Source: Clostridiales bacterium (lineage in GTDB: Bacteria > Bacillota > Clostridia > Caldicoprobacterales > DTU083). From it: a stretch of DNA of 64,000 nt. Below, piece by piece: positions 34,630-45,299 of this stretch; within the stretch, counting starts at the first letter, position 1; each line of letters begins with the position of its first letter. The notes under the pieces were generated by a model. The model was given only the letters and a program-made list of their open reading frames with translations. It had not been told where the DNA came from and did not search any database. The position numbers and the translations under genes are program-made. The stretch covers positions 1 through 64,000 of the forward strand of contig DUOI01000108.1 of assembly GCA_012838915.1 (NCBI GenBank), read 5' to 3'.

Positions 34630-35616
34630 TTACAATAACTCTATTATTTTATTGGCCAGGTTTTTGACTTCAATCAATTTTGCCTTGTTTTCTATATTAC
34701 TGCCCTGCTCTTCGAGCAGTATTTCTGTGATCCTTGCCTGTGTTTCGGGACCTACCACGCCGTCTACCTGTAGTTTTTCTGCCTTTTGAAATGCCTCTAC
34801 GGCCTTAAGCAGCCCCTGTCCGGGTCCAAACTCATTATCGATAGGACCCTTGTAATAGCCCAGATTCTTAAGAAACCTCTGCACCTGTCCGACATCTTCG
34901 CCCTTGGTGCCAAACCGTATCACTCTTAGAAACACTTTAACCTCTCCTTGATTCATACTGTTTTTCGGGGCTTTCCCGCCGTCACCTGCAAATCCATTAA
35001 GCCCGCTCTTCCTGATTATAACCGGGTAATCCCGGTATGCGATGTTCAGGTCTACATTTCCCTTAATCCCTTCCACTCTGCCTGATGAGGAATATTGCCA
35101 CAAACCGCACTCTCCACTTAGATCCATGTCAGGTTTTCCACTCTTTGTCCAATGTGCCAACCACAAATCATATTTTTTCAGCAGATAATTGCTGTCCAGG
35201 AGATTGTTCAGCCAGTGCCTGTTGGAGTACAGTGCTACATAATATCCGGCAGATTCCACCGTTGACAGAAATCTGTCTGCAATTTCTGTAAGTACCTTTT
35301 TACCAAGCTTGATTAGCGAGTCAGCTTCCAGGTCAAGCACAACAGGATATTCAAACTGCCTGCCCTTTAGCCAGGACAAAAACAGCTCCCCCTCCTGTTT
35401 AGCTTTTGCTGTGGAGTCAGCGTAGGAATAATGATAAGCCCCTAAATGTATGCCGGCAGCCTTTGCTCCGGCATAATTTAACTCAAAAGTAGCATCTTTA
35501 TATTGCGGTAGTCTGCCATATCCTGCTCTGATTATTGCAAATTCTATACCGGCTGCCTTGACTTTTTGCCAGTCGATTATACCCTGCCACTTCGATACAT
35601 CAATACCTTTTTTCAA
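34630..35616 (-). CDS. GH25 lysozyme-like endolysin with peptidoglycan-binding domain
   Basis: A 328-residue glycoside hydrolase family 25 muramidase. The catalytic domain (about residues 1-185) begins KKGIDVSKWQGIIDWQKVKAAG and contains FAIIRAGYG, GAYHYSYA and VVLDLEAD, with the expected acidic residues. A PG_binding_1 domain lies near 225-300 (IRFGTKGEDVGQVQRFLKNLGYY, then GVVGPETQARI). There is no signal peptide, as in many phage-like endolysins. TTG 35616 is the start because GGGAGGTGATGA sits just ahead. A start-less open frame ends against it (35621-35806). Its job could be wall turnover or mother-cell lysis. Confidence 0.92.
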   Translation of the reverse strand: MKKGIDVSKWQGIIDWQKVKAAGIEFAIIRAGYGRLPQYKDATFELNYAGAKAAGIHLGAYHYSYADSTAKAKQEGELFLSWLKGRQFEYPVVLDLEADSLIKLGKKVLTEIADRFLSTVESAGYYVALYSNRHWLNNLLDSNYLLKKYDLWLAHWTKSGKPDMDLSGECGLWQYSSSGRVEGIKGNVDLNIAYRDYPVIIRKSGLNGFAGDGGKAPKNSMNQGEVKVFLRVIRFGTKGEDVGQVQRFLKNLGYYKGPIDNEFGPGQGLLKAVEAFQKAEKLQVDGVVGPETQARITEILLEEQGSNIENKAKLIEVKNLANKIIELL

Positions 35617-35620
35617 ATCA

Positions 35621-35806
35621 TCACCTCCCCGTTTTTTGCATTCCAAACAAAAATCCTGACAACACAGTAATTACAGCCGCGTTTGGATGTCCCTCGACAG
35701 ACCGTAGAATACCCTCTGGAATCGGCCTGTATAATTCATTATTGGACGTTACCTGCCCTGAATTATTAAACCAAACACATACGAGGTCTAATAATATAGA
35801 ATTCTT
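35621..35806 (-). pseudogene. start-less open frame abutting the GH25 gene, possible gene remnant
   Basis: A stop-to-stop frame of 61 codons with protein-like composition (includes WFNNSGQVTSNNELYRPIPE and GHPNAAVITVLSGFLFG) ends inside the ribosome site of the GH25 gene. It contains no good start codon and no upstream ribosome site. It may be the tail of a decayed gene once coupled to the lysin, or chance. I do not recognise a family. The remaining bases of the gap to 35903 hold nothing I can support. Confidence 0.3.
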
Positions 35807-35903
35807 TTAAGCGGGCTAAGAGGTCACAACTTTAAAGTTACAGTTTTGATAAATGTATGGATTTTGAACCAGGCATCCATTGAAGCTGAGTAATCTGTCC
35901 TTC

Positions 35904-35939
35904 CCAAAAAAAGACTTCAGCAAAATACTGAAGTCTTTT
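35904..35939 (-). terminator. terminator of the 239-residue gene
   Basis: GACTTCAG pairs with CTGAAGTC around a seven-base loop, with A and T runs on both sides, so it should work on both strands. On the minus strand it follows the stop at 35961 by 21 bases. Confidence 0.9.
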
Positions 35940-35960
35940 CTCTGTTTCCTCTTGTCCCAA

Positions 35961-36680
35961 TTACTCTTCGGATTCCTCGTCTTCCAAAACTCTGTGTCCG
36001 CCTTTTCTCCTATCCAGGATATCTTCAAGCTGCGGTGGGAACAGGGGCAGGTTGAAAATATCGTCACAAACCGACTCTGCGAATTCTTCGCATGGAGGAA
36101 TCTCGCAAAAGCCGAAGGATGGTATCAACAGCTCAACTTTGGCAACGATCTTCAGGATAATGGTGATACATACATCCACATCAAATCGAAAGGTTTCTCC
36201 GGGAATGAATTTCCCGGATACACAAACAGCATTCACAATGCTTTCCAATTGGAAGGGTATAACAGACTCATCAGGTACGTAAAGAATTACATCCTTGGGT
36301 ACGGTTATGACAGCCATTCCGCTGCCCTGTCGTCCTTCACAGTCTTCGAATACAACCTCAATGGGGATCTCTACCTTGGTTCTTACACGGGCAAAGTTGG
36401 GCCGATCAGGAAGCCGATCAATCCGCGTACCGACCAATTTACCCTTGGTGGTGGTACTCCTGCAGCTTACAAAGGAAAGAGGGGGTACAAAATTGTGACG
36501 GCTTTTGCATACCTCAGTTAATACAATTCTCACATCATTCAGCGTCTCCTGCTGAAGACAGGAATCATAAACCTTGTTCACCTGAATGCATACCTTTTCG
36601 TGTATTTTTCTTAATCCGTCAAATCCAATTCTTCCCGGACAACGAGGATTGCCTTCATTCTTGTAGGAATAAAAAGACAT
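35961..36680 (-). CDS. clostridial protein of unknown function, possible spore-surface protein
   Basis: A 239-residue protein with no signal peptide or membrane helix. It is rich in Val, Ile and Cys (about ten Cys) and has a KVCIQVNKVYDSCLQQETLNDV segment near residue 28 that I associate with a clostridial family of unknown role. The middle is strand-rich (VRTKVEIPIEVVFED, VITVPKDVILYVPDES) and the tail is acidic (EDEESEE). AAGGAGG gives a strong start at ATG 36680. It is divergent from the plus-strand gene at 36835 and has its own terminator. A coat or exosporium role is a guess from Cys content and company. Confidence 0.7.
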   Translation of the reverse strand: MSFYSYKNEGNPRCPGRIGFDGLRKIHEKVCIQVNKVYDSCLQQETLNDVRIVLTEVCKSRHNFVPPLSFVSCRSTTTKGKLVGTRIDRLPDRPNFARVRTKVEIPIEVVFEDCEGRQGSGMAVITVPKDVILYVPDESVIPFQLESIVNAVCVSGKFIPGETFRFDVDVCITIILKIVAKVELLIPSFGFCEIPPCEEFAESVCDDIFNLPLFPPQLEDILDRRKGGHRVLEDEESEE

Positions 36681-36834
36681 TAATAAACCTCCTTTTCCTA
36701 ATGGAATCATAAGAGAATTTTGTTCTCATTAGCATGATATGTCATAAGAGGTTTGATTGTGTATGAGACGGTGATATTTTGCCTGAGTTTTTCATATGCA
36801 TATACTAAAAATCAAGGGGCTGGGAGTGGTATGA

Positions 36835-38448
36835 ATGACTCAAGCGGGTTTTTCCTGCCTGATGGAAGAGTCACTGGGAAAACAATGGTACTTTTCGCTG
36901 ACAGAACAGCAAATTATCCAATACACATGGAGAGACGGAAACTCATGGGTGCAACCTGCCCATATAGACGGACAGCCTGTTAAGCAATTCAGAGTTACAA
37001 TAGACCGGAATGACAGGATTCATCTGCTGGCATATAACACCTCAAAGCATCTGATATATTATCAATGGAATGGAGAGCAGTGGTATAAGCGGCTGTTATA
37101 TCGGCTCCAATCCCGATTTGAGGATATTTCCTGTCTGGAGATTTTGTGCACCCTCAACAAAGTCCATATATTATATTATATTGAAAACGCATTGAAAAGA
37201 GCACAGGAATCTTTGATTCATGCCTGGCTTGAGAACAGTAAATGGCAGAGCAATGTATTGCTGAATTTCCTGTCAGATCAGAGAATTAAGCCGCAGTTGG
37301 TCCAAAATGATGCACAAGGAAATCTGTACTGTATTTACACCAGAATAATCCGTAATCAAACCCGCTGTTATTATATTTATTATAACAACAACCATGCTTC
37401 TTGGTCCAAGCCCTTCATCCTGTTTCAACAGTCCGGAACTTGTACCTGTTTTGACGGACATGCTGATTCTGCCGGTGACTTTCATTTGATCTGGCTGGAA
37501 AAGGCAGGCCCGGAATACAGGTTGAATTACTTAAAAATTCATCCAACGGCACCCAAGTCAAATAATGAAATACTTTGTATTCTGGATAGCGGAGCACAGC
37601 CGATACAGAATCCCTGCCTTCAAATAGGTAATGGTCTCCATTGTTATTGGATTCAGGACGGAATAGGCTTTGTCAGCCGTGGGGATATGTCCGGCAGACA
37701 TTGGATGCAGCCCCAGGAAATGTTCAGAAACAAGTTCGTGTCATACAGAAAAATTACCAAAACATTGGATGGAAATTCCCGTTTTGAAACTGAGTTTGGC
37801 GATGGTTACCCTGATTTTTCATGGACATTGAAAACTCTGTTAACAGGCGAAAACGCTATAAAAGAAAAGCCAATTATACAAGCATCGGGTTTACGCAGCG
37901 AAAAGAAACCTGACTTGTCTGATTCATCACCGGAAGATGAGAAAGAGCAAGCTTTATTCCGTACTTTAAAGGAAGTCCGGAACAGAATGAATGAATTCCA
38001 AGCTAAGCTCAAGGATATGAATGACAGAATGGACGATTTCCAGGCTGCCCTGTATCAGATGCAGGATTATATTCGACAGAAGGATAAATACTCCTTTCAA
38101 AAGGAAGCACAAATCCGCAAGCTGGCTTTTGAACTTGAGCAGATGAGAGCCATGAGAGCAAACATACCGGTGATCAGCTCAGCCGGATATAAAGATGAAG
38201 AAAAAGCAAAGCCTTCAGCTTCTGATTTATCGGATGAAATTTCAATAGAACATGCTCATCCTAATGATGAAAAAGACGGTACCGAAACAGAGCTGCAGTA
38301 CTCCCTCCAGGGCGATGATTTGCATCAGAGTGAAGATTTACCGTTAAAGAAAAACCCGCCTAAGAATGTTGATTCGGGCAGTGGTGAAATCCAATTGGAC
38401 AATGTCCGTATACTCATCAACCCGGAGGAGGAATCGGAAGAAGGTTAG
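36835..38448 (+). CDS. large clostridial protein of unknown function: beta-propeller-like N-half, coiled coil, acidic tail
   Basis: A 537-residue protein with no signal peptide. Residues 1-330 contain repeated aromatic-rich strand pairs (WRDGNSWVQPAHIDG, YYQWNGEQWYKRLL, IHAWLENSKWQSN, YYNNNHASWSKPFIL) about 45-50 residues apart, like propeller blades. Residues about 385-440 form a coiled coil (RNRMNEFQAKLKDMNDRMDDFQAAL). The last 100 residues are acidic and probably disordered. GGGAGTGGT precedes the ATG. Two CATA-type -10 motifs upstream hint at a sporulation sigma factor. It is divergent from the Cys-rich gene at 35961. I do not recognise a characterised homologue. Confidence 0.75.
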   Translation: MTQAGFSCLMEESLGKQWYFSLTEQQIIQYTWRDGNSWVQPAHIDGQPVKQFRVTIDRNDRIHLLAYNTSKHLIYYQWNGEQWYKRLLYRLQSRFEDISCLEILCTLNKVHILYYIENALKRAQESLIHAWLENSKWQSNVLLNFLSDQRIKPQLVQNDAQGNLYCIYTRIIRNQTRCYYIYYNNNHASWSKPFILFQQSGTCTCFDGHADSAGDFHLIWLEKAGPEYRLNYLKIHPTAPKSNNEILCILDSGAQPIQNPCLQIGNGLHCYWIQDGIGFVSRGDMSGRHWMQPQEMFRNKFVSYRKITKTLDGNSRFETEFGDGYPDFSWTLKTLLTGENAIKEKPIIQASGLRSEKKPDLSDSSPEDEKEQALFRTLKEVRNRMNEFQAKLKDMNDRMDDFQAALYQMQDYIRQKDKYSFQKEAQIRKLAFELEQMRAMRANIPVISSAGYKDEEKAKPSASDLSDEISIEHAHPNDEKDGTETELQYSLQGDDLHQSEDLPLKKNPPKNVDSGSGEIQLDNVRILINPEEESEEG

Positions 38449-38464
38449 ATAAATTGCTTTAGAA

Positions 38465-39046
38465 TTATAAATAAGAGCCCATCTGCTCCGACAATTCCTG
38501 CAACCCCTGCTTGGTGACTACGGAACAAGGAATAATCGGCACTATGTCGGAAAACCCCAGCTGCTTCCTCAATTGTGCAGCCTGGGGCTTGATTCTGGTT
38601 TTAGCCAGTTTATCAATCTTGGAAGCCACTAAAATAACGGGGATTCCGTAATACTGAATCCATTCGGCCATTTGCTTGTCTTCAGCGGTAGGATTATGCC
38701 GGATATCCGCAATCATAATAATGCCTTTTAGCCGGGCAGTCTTTTCAAGGTATTCATTAATCATGACTCCCCATTTCTCTTTCTCAGCCTTTGATACCCT
38801 GGCAAAGCCATAACCAGGCAAGTCTACCAGATAAAAACTATCATTGACCAGGAAAAAGTTGATCAGCCTTGTCTTGCCAGGCTGCCTGCTTACCCGTGCC
38901 AATTTACTTTGGTTGGTCAAGCCATTGATGAGGGAAGATTTGCCTACATTGGATTTTCCCACCATGGCAATATGGGGAAGATCATCCTGCGGGTATCCTG
39001 CGACATTTACCGCACTGGTAATAAATTCAGCTTTCCTGATCTCCAT
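38465..39046 (-). CDS. engB: ribosome-biogenesis GTPase EngB/YsxC
   Basis: A 193-residue GTPase for large-subunit ribosome assembly. G1 [14 protein letters not shown] lies near residue 29, followed by G2 KTRLINFF, G3 DLPGYG near 75, G4 ASKIDK near 140, and a terminal [10 protein letters not shown]-type G5. ATG 39046 ([12 protein letters not shown]) follows a GGGGGTCAG site and overlaps the lon 3' end by 20 bases, the usual lon-engB arrangement in Firmicutes. The plus-strand gene converges on it from the left. Confidence 0.95.
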   Translation of the reverse strand: MEIRKAEFITSAVNVAGYPQDDLPHIAMVGKSNVGKSSLINGLTNQSKLARVSRQPGKTRLINFFLVNDSFYLVDLPGYGFARVSKAEKEKWGVMINEYLEKTARLKGIIMIADIRHNPTAEDKQMAEWIQYYGIPVILVASKIDKLAKTRIKPQAAQLRKQLGFSDIVPIIPCSVVTKQGLQELSEQMGSYL

Positions 39047-41396
39047 GATTCTGACCCCCTGATATTGGTTCCGGTATCCGGACAAGAGCATGGGAAAGCA
39101 CCTCATCCATTGTTTCCACCGCCACTATCTCTATTTTTTTCTTTATATTATCCGATATCTCATCCAGATCACGTCTGTTCTCAACAGGAATCAGTACCTT
39201 CTTTATTCCCGCACGATGAGCAGCGAGAATTTTTTCCTTCAAACCGCCTATTGGAAGTATTCTCCCCCTCAGGGTAATTTCACCCGTCATTGCCACTTCC
39301 CCCCGGGCAGGTATTCCGGTAAGTGCGGATATAATCGCCGTAGTCATAGTGATACCTGCTGAAGGACCATCCTTGGGAATGGCTCCCTCCGGTATGTGGA
39401 TATGGATATCCAATTTTTCGTGAAAGTTGTCCTCAAGGGCAAACTCTTTTGCCCTGGAACGGATATATGAAAACCCGGCTCTGGCGGATTCCTTCATCAC
39501 ATCTCCCAATTGCCCGGTTAATACCAGCTTTCCTGTACCGGACATGGACGTAACTTCAATGTAAAGAGTGTCCCCTCCCACCGAAGTCCAGGCTAACCCC
39601 GTGACCACACCCACCTGGTTGTTGTCTTCCGCTTTATCATAATGGAAGCGGGGTGCTCCCAGATATTTTTTCAGATTATTCCCTGTTATCCGGACACTGG
39701 GCCTGCCGGTTTCCAGTATTCTTCGGGCAGCCTTACGGCAGATTGCAGCTATTTGCCTCTCCAAATTACGCACCCCTGCCTCGCGTGTATAGTAATTGAT
39801 AATATCGCTGATGGTGGCATCGGACAGAATCAGGCTTTTTTCCGGCATGCCATGCTCCTTCATCTGTTTGGGTATTAAATATTTGGAGGCAATGTTTCGC
39901 TTTTCTTCTTCAGTATAGCTGGATATTCGAATGACCTCCATCCTGTCCAGCAAAGGCCGGGGGATGGTATCCAGGGTATTGGCGGTGGTAAGAAACATTA
40001 CTTTTGAAAGATCGAAAGCAATATCCAGATAATGGTCCCTGAAGGCAAAGTTCTGCTCGGCATCCAGTACTTCCAACAGGGCGGACGCAGGATCACCTCT
40101 GAAATCATTGCCTATTTTATCAATCTCATCCAGTAAGAATACAGGGTTTTTTGAGCCTGCCTGCTTAATAGACGCAATTATTCTGCCGGGAATGGCACCG
40201 ACATAAGTACGCCGGTGGCCTCTGATTTCCGCTTCATCCCGGACTCCTCCCACCGACATACGCACAAACTTCCGATTCAGGGACCGGGCAATGGATTTGG
40301 CAATGGACGTTTTCCCCACCCCGGGCGGGCCTACAAAGCATAGAATAGGCCCTTTCATATTTTTAGTTAACTGTCGTACCGCAAGGTATTCAATAACCCG
40401 CTCCTTCACCTTTTCCAATCCGTAATGATCTTCATCCAAAATACGGGACGCATTTTTCAAATCCAAATTGTCCTCTGTTTCCACATTCCAGGGTAAATCA
40501 AGAATCCAGTCCAGATAGGTGCGGATTACCGACCCTTCTGCCGAACCCGGTCCCATCTTGGAAAGACGATTCAATTCCCTTTCAGCCTTCTCTTTGGCTT
40601 CTTCCGGCAGATTAGCCTTATCTATTTTTCCCTGGTACTCCTCCACCTCTCCCGCAATTCCGTCACTCTCACCCAGCTCCTTTTGAATAGCCTTCATTTG
40701 CTCTCTGAGATAGTATTCTCGCTGTACTTTATCCACCTGTTTTCTTACCCGGAGGTTGATCTTGTTTTCTATCTCCAGGATTTCTATTTCCCGAATCATA
40801 ATATCATACAGGGTTTCCAGCCTTTCAATCGGATGAAAAGCCTCCAGCACCTTTTGCTTGTCTTCTGTACGTACCAGCACATTAGCCGCAATAATATCAG
40901 CCAAACGTTCAGGATCATCCAGGTTGTTGACGGAAAGCAAAGTTTCCGGGGATATTTTATTGCTTAACTTGACATAGTCTTCAAAGCTGGAGAGTAAGTT
41001 TCTGGAGACAGCCTCCAATTGCAGCTCCAGTTCTGCTTTGTCATAACGCTTGGGGGTAGCCAAAACAACCTCAAAAAATGGTTCTTCCTTTGTATACTCC
41101 AGAATTTTTCCTCTTTCCAGCCCCTCTACCAAAACTCTTATAGTTTCCCCGGGCAATTTAAGCAGCTGTTTAATTTTAGCAATAGTTCCTACTTCATAAA
41201 TGTCATCTATTTCCGGATCATCAATTTTAATATCCTTCTGAGTAACCAGGAAAATTTCCTGGTTATTAATCATAGCTTCTTCCAATGCAGCAATAGATCG
41301 AGAACGGCCTACATCAAAATGCAAAACCATGTAAGGAAATATAGTCAAGCCCCTCAAAGGCAGCATGGGCAGTCTTTTTACCGGTTTATCACTCAT
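39027..41396 (-). CDS. lon: ATP-dependent protease Lon (LonA type)
   Basis: A 789-residue cytoplasmic AAA+ protease. The N-terminal substrate domain ([23 protein letters not shown]), Walker [16 protein letters not shown] near residue 357, Walker [10 protein letters not shown], and the Ser-Lys protease domain with [11 protein letters not shown] near 690 are all intact. Start ATG 41396 follows AAGGAG; a longer reading upstream crosses the promoter. Its own consensus promoter overlaps the end of lonB. It degrades misfolded proteins and specific regulators. Confidence 0.96.
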   Translation of the reverse strand: MSDKPVKRLPMLPLRGLTIFPYMVLHFDVGRSRSIAALEEAMINNQEIFLVTQKDIKIDDPEIDDIYEVGTIAKIKQLLKLPGETIRVLVEGLERGKILEYTKEEPFFEVVLATPKRYDKAELELQLEAVSRNLLSSFEDYVKLSNKISPETLLSVNNLDDPERLADIIAANVLVRTEDKQKVLEAFHPIERLETLYDIMIREIEILEIENKINLRVRKQVDKVQREYYLREQMKAIQKELGESDGIAGEVEEYQGKIDKANLPEEAKEKAERELNRLSKMGPGSAEGSVIRTYLDWILDLPWNVETEDNLDLKNASRILDEDHYGLEKVKERVIEYLAVRQLTKNMKGPILCFVGPPGVGKTSIAKSIARSLNRKFVRMSVGGVRDEAEIRGHRRTYVGAIPGRIIASIKQAGSKNPVFLLDEIDKIGNDFRGDPASALLEVLDAEQNFAFRDHYLDIAFDLSKVMFLTTANTLDTIPRPLLDRMEVIRISSYTEEEKRNIASKYLIPKQMKEHGMPEKSLILSDATISDIINYYTREAGVRNLERQIAAICRKAARRILETGRPSVRITGNNLKKYLGAPRFHYDKAEDNNQVGVVTGLAWTSVGGDTLYIEVTSMSGTGKLVLTGQLGDVMKESARAGFSYIRSRAKEFALEDNFHEKLDIHIHIPEGAIPKDGPSAGITMTTAIISALTGIPARGEVAMTGEITLRGRILPIGGLKEKILAAHRAGIKKVLIPVENRRDLDEISDNIKKKIEIVAVETMDEVLSHALVRIPEPISGGQNHGDQES

Positions 41397-41478
41397 TCGG
41401 GTACTCACTCCTTGCAAATTCTCTTCTCTATCAATATTGTTTGTATGCCTTTTGCCTGAGTCTTTACAAACCGATTTC

Positions 41479-41507
41479 ATTATATCGGATTTGGCTAATA
41501 TGTGCAA
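41479..41507 (-). promoter_or_regulatory. lon promoter
   Basis: TTGCAC (41502-41507), 17 bases, TATAAT (41479-41484) on the minus strand, overlapping the last codons of lonB and 83 bases before the lon start. Confidence 0.72.
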
Positions 41508-43192
41508 TCATACCCTTTCTTTCCGGAACCTGATGCTGATAAAACATCGGCCTTCTGAATGACAGCTGCCGGGGACAACTTCTCATCTGAAATAAACAGG
41601 GAAGCCTGGATAACCTCCTCTACCCGTTTTACAGGAATCACTTGGATTTTCCCCTTAGAAAAGGTCTCCTGCCAGTTTTCCGCCGGTATCAATACCTTTT
41701 CCGCCCCTGCCCGGACTGCTGCTTCTATTTTTGCAGGAACTCCGCCTACGGGCTTCACTTCACCGCGAATTGAAACTTCGCCTGTCATGGCAATTTTATT
41801 GTCTATGGGCATTCCTGTAATGGCTGAGTAAACGGCACTCATTATAGCAATACCGGCTGATGGTCCGTCGACCGGGATTCCGCCGGGAAAATTCAAATGA
41901 ATGTCATAGTCCCGGGGATTCAAATACATAAATTTGCGAAGTGCTGTAAGGACATTGTCAACAGATCCTCTGGCAGTGCTTTTTCTGCGCATTTTCCGGC
42001 CTTCACCGCCCATCTCCTCCTCATCTATCATGCCGGTAACCGTTACTATGCCTTTCCCCTTGGCAGCCTGTACTGCCGAAGCTTCCACTTCCAAAACCGC
42101 CCCCAGGTTTGGCCCATATACAGCCAATCCGTTAACGCACCCTATCTGTGGTGTTTCAGGTATCTTTTTCTCAGGCCTGGGTGAATAATTGCCGTTGTTT
42201 ATAACCCATTCCACATCCTGGACAGTAATACAGTTTCTTTCATCTGTCAGGGCAATTCCTCCTGCCAGTTGTATTATATTAACCGCATCCCGACCGTTGT
42301 TGGCATACATACTTACTTTGGCAACAGCATGTTTTTCGATTTGGAACCCGCCTTTCTTAGCGGCATTTTCTGCAATCCAACCGATTTCCTCCTGTGTCAG
42401 CGGACGAAAAAACACCTCCAGACAACGGGAACGAATGGCAGGGGGAATTTCAGAAGGGCTCCTGGTAGTGGCACCGACCAACCGGAAATCGGCAGGCAGA
42501 CCGTTTTGAAATATTTCATGAATATGTTGTGGTATGTTTGCATCCTGAGAGTTGTAATATGCGCTTTCTAAAAATACTTTACGATCCTCCAGTATTTTTA
42601 GCAGTTTGTTCATCTGAATGGGATGCAGTTCACCGATCTCATCCAGAAACAGGACACCGCCATGGGCCTTTGTTACCGCACCTGGTTTGGGTTGAGGAAT
42701 GCCGGCCACACCCAAAGGACCGGCTCCCTGGTAAATGGGGTCATGCACCGAACCAATCAAAGGATCAGCAATGCTGCGTTCATCAAAACGAACGGAAGTG
42801 GCATCCATCTCAATAAATTTGGCATTGTACCTGAAAGGAGAGCGTACATTCTTTTTTGCTTCCTCCAGCACCAATCTGGCGGCACAGGTTTTGCCAACGC
42901 CCGGAGGACCATAAATGATGACATGCTGTGGATTTGGTCCGCATAATGCTGCTTTAAGAGCCTTAATTCCGCTGTCCTGTCCGATAATATCCTGAAAGCT
43001 TTTGGGGCGTGTTTTTTCAGATAAAGGCTCACTTAGGGATATTTCCCGCAATCTCTGAAGTTTTTCCAATTCTATTCTGGATTCCTTTTCCACTGCCGAT
43101 TTGTTTCCCTGCTGCCCTCGCAGAAGATTTAAAAAGTACAGCCCTATGATAATGGCAAAGAACAATTGTATGATTATAATAATCTCAGTCAA
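41495..43192 (-). CDS. lonB: Lon-like protease LonB (sporulation type, membrane-anchored)
   Basis: A 565-residue LonB. An N-terminal membrane helix (about residues 3-22) replaces the LonA substrate domain. Walker [15 protein letters not shown] lies near 94, Walker [12 protein letters not shown] near 185, and the protease site [13 protein letters not shown] near 435 with the downstream Lys. In Bacillus, LonB sits next to lonA and is made in the forespore under SigF. Here it lies between clpX and lon on the same strand. The start is TTG 43192 with a weak AGGTAT site. Confidence 0.93.
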   Translation of the reverse strand: MTEIIIIIQLFFAIIIGLYFLNLLRGQQGNKSAVEKESRIELEKLQRLREISLSEPLSEKTRPKSFQDIIGQDSGIKALKAALCGPNPQHVIIYGPPGVGKTCAARLVLEEAKKNVRSPFRYNAKFIEMDATSVRFDERSIADPLIGSVHDPIYQGAGPLGVAGIPQPKPGAVTKAHGGVLFLDEIGELHPIQMNKLLKILEDRKVFLESAYYNSQDANIPQHIHEIFQNGLPADFRLVGATTRSPSEIPPAIRSRCLEVFFRPLTQEEIGWIAENAAKKGGFQIEKHAVAKVSMYANNGRDAVNIIQLAGGIALTDERNCITVQDVEWVINNGNYSPRPEKKIPETPQIGCVNGLAVYGPNLGAVLEVEASAVQAAKGKGIVTVTGMIDEEEMGGEGRKMRRKSTARGSVDNVLTALRKFMYLNPRDYDIHLNFPGGIPVDGPSAGIAIMSAVYSAITGMPIDNKIAMTGEVSIRGEVKPVGGVPAKIEAAVRAGAEKVLIPAENWQETFSKGKIQVIPVKRVEEVIQASLFISDEKLSPAAVIQKADVLSASGSGKKGYDCTY

Positions 43193-43295
43193 TGTATCGA
43201 TACCTGCCTTTTCAACCGTTTTTACTTAGCCCAGCTATAAAAATATTATGTGGTAAGAGCAGGGATTTTATCCAGTTGAGAGTAAGGGCGGAAAT

Positions 43296-43323
43296 AAAAA
43301 AAGAGCAGGATATGCTCTTTTTT
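43296..43323 (-). terminator. terminator of the tig-clpP-clpX operon
   Basis: AAAAGAGCA pairs with TGCTCTTTT, flanked by A and T runs, 33 bases past the clpX stop. It should act in both directions. Confidence 0.9.
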
Positions 43324-43355
43324 AAAGACTTTTTGTTATATTAACTTCAATTAAA

Positions 43356-44645
43356 TCAGGATGCAGTTTCCTTCTTTTCTTTCGGCTTCCTGACCTGTTT
43401 TTTGGGCTTTTGACCATCGGCAATAATGAGCATTGGCTCCTGCTGATTTAAGATTGTATCCTTGGTAATGATGCATTTTTCAATGTCATCACGAGATGGA
43501 ATTTCATACATAACATTCAGCATAATATCCTCCAGGATAGCCCGCAGCCCTCTGGCGCCGGTCTTCCGATCTATAGCCCTCTTAGCTATAATGCTCAGGG
43601 CTTCTTCATCGAATTCCAGGGCAACGCCGCCCATTTCAAACAGCTTTTGGTATTGTTTTACCAAAGCATTTTTGGGCTCTTTTAATATCTTTACTAGAGC
43701 CTCTTCGTCCAGTGACTGGAGTGTGGCTATAATGGGAAGCCGACCTACGAATTCGGGAATCAAGCCATACTTCAGCAAATCCTCAGGAAGAATGTGTTTC
43801 AGAATCTCCCCCACATCCTGACTGGACTTGCTTCTGATATCAGCGCCAAATCCGATGGATCTTTTACCGATTCTGTTTTGGATGATTTTGTCTATTCCAT
43901 CGAAGGCACCGCCGCATATGAACAGGATATTGGTGGTATCAATCTGAATGAATTCCTGATGGGGGTGCTTACGGCCGCCCTGAGGCGGAACACTGGCAAC
44001 TGTTCCCTCCAATATTTTCAACAATGCCTGCTGTACACCTTCTCCCGAAACATCCCTGGTAATTGAGGGATTTTCCGATTTTCTGGCTATCTTATCAATC
44101 TCATCGATATAGATAATGCCTTTTTCAGCCTTTTCTATATCGTAATCAGCGGTTTGAATCAGCTTCAGCAGGATGTTCTCAACATCCTCTCCCACATAGC
44201 CTGCCTCTGTTAATGAAGTGGCGTCAGCCACAGCAAAAGGTACATTCAGTATTCTGGCCAGGGTTTGTGCCAACAGAGTCTTACCGGAACCGGTGGGGCC
44301 CAGCATAACTATATTGCTTTTCTGAAGTTCCACATCGTCCGTGTTTTTAAAATCGCTGTTTATCCGTTTATAGTGATTGTATACCGCAACAGCCAGCGTT
44401 TTTTTGGCGCGTTCCTGACCAACTACATATTGATCCAGTATATGTTTGATTTCCTCAGGTTTGGGAATATCCTTCAATTCCAGTTCGGAAGCATCTTCAA
44501 ACTCTTCTTCAATAATTTCCTGGCATAATTCAATGCATTCATCGCAGATATAAACACCGGGTCCGGCTACAAGACGCCTTACCTGATCCTGTGTCTTTCC
44601 GCAGAATGAACACTTTAATTGTTTCTTATCTTCATATCTTGCCAT
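43356..44645 (-). CDS. clpX: ClpX, ATPase subunit of the ClpXP protease
   Basis: A 429-residue AAA+ unfoldase. The zinc-binding domain ([17 protein letters not shown], then CDECIELC) is at residues 13-41, Walker [16 protein letters not shown] near 115, Walker [12 protein letters not shown] near 180, pore loop and sensor-2 RKTGARGLR near 365. The C-terminus is Lys-rich. It lies 18 bases downstream of clpP and feeds substrates to it. Confidence 0.97.
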   Translation of the reverse strand: MARYEDKKQLKCSFCGKTQDQVRRLVAGPGVYICDECIELCQEIIEEEFEDASELELKDIPKPEEIKHILDQYVVGQERAKKTLAVAVYNHYKRINSDFKNTDDVELQKSNIVMLGPTGSGKTLLAQTLARILNVPFAVADATSLTEAGYVGEDVENILLKLIQTADYDIEKAEKGIIYIDEIDKIARKSENPSITRDVSGEGVQQALLKILEGTVASVPPQGGRKHPHQEFIQIDTTNILFICGGAFDGIDKIIQNRIGKRSIGFGADIRSKSSQDVGEILKHILPEDLLKYGLIPEFVGRLPIIATLQSLDEEALVKILKEPKNALVKQYQKLFEMGGVALEFDEEALSIIAKRAIDRKTGARGLRAILEDIMLNVMYEIPSRDDIEKCIITKDTILNQQEPMLIIADGQKPKKQVRKPKEKKETAS

Positions 44646-44663
44646 CTCTTCACCTCTTGTCGG

Positions 44664-45248
44664 CTATTTGCGGGGAACAATAACCTCATCAATCAAACCA
44701 TATTCTTTGGCTGCCTCAGCAGACATGAAATTATCCCGGTCTGTGTCTTTTTCGATCTTTTCCAAAGGCTGCCCGGTTCGTTCGGACAGGATTCTGTTCA
44801 AGTTCTGTTTCATCCTGATAATACGCTCAGCATGAATTGCAATATCCGATGCCTGACCCCTTGTTCCCCCCAGGGGCTGATGAATCATTATTTCACTATT
44901 GGGCAATGCGAATCGCTTCCCCTTTGTGCCTGCAGCGAGAAGAAAAGCTGCCATGGAGGCTGCCATGCCGATGCAGATGGTTGAAACGTCGCATTTGATA
45001 TATTGCATGGTATCATAAATAGCAAATCCGGAGGAAATGGAGCCACCTGGGCTATTTATGTAAAGCTTTATTTCCTTATCTGGATCTTCGGATTCCAGAA
45101 AAAGCATTTGTGCAACAACCAGGCTGGCTGTTACATCATTTATTTCCTCACCCAAAAAAATAATTCTTTCCTTTAACAACCGGGAAAAAATATCATAGGA
45201 GCGTTCTCCCCGATTGGTCTGTTCTACTACTATGGGTACAAGACTCAT
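44664..45248 (-). CDS. clpP: ClpP protease subunit
   Basis: A 194-residue serine peptidase that forms double-heptamer chambers. The catalytic Ser lies in [11 protein letters not shown] near residue 98, His in MIHQPLGG near 123, and Asp in DTDRDNFMS near 172. The length is standard. A GGAGGAGG site precedes the ATG. Genes tig, clpP and clpX follow one another as in many bacteria. Confidence 0.97.
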   Translation of the reverse strand: MSLVPIVVEQTNRGERSYDIFSRLLKERIIFLGEEINDVTASLVVAQMLFLESEDPDKEIKLYINSPGGSISSGFAIYDTMQYIKCDVSTICIGMAASMAAFLLAAGTKGKRFALPNSEIMIHQPLGGTRGQASDIAIHAERIIRMKQNLNRILSERTGQPLEKIEKDTDRDNFMSAEAAKEYGLIDEVIVPRK

Positions 45249-45299
45249 GTTTGATCCTCCTCCTCGATTCCAGATTTACGACGCAAGCGTACTTATCTC

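Noticed and set aside
34630-35616. prophage lysis cassette around the GH25 gene
   Set aside because: Only the lysozyme is present; flanking genes are housekeeping or unknown, with no phage structural genes.
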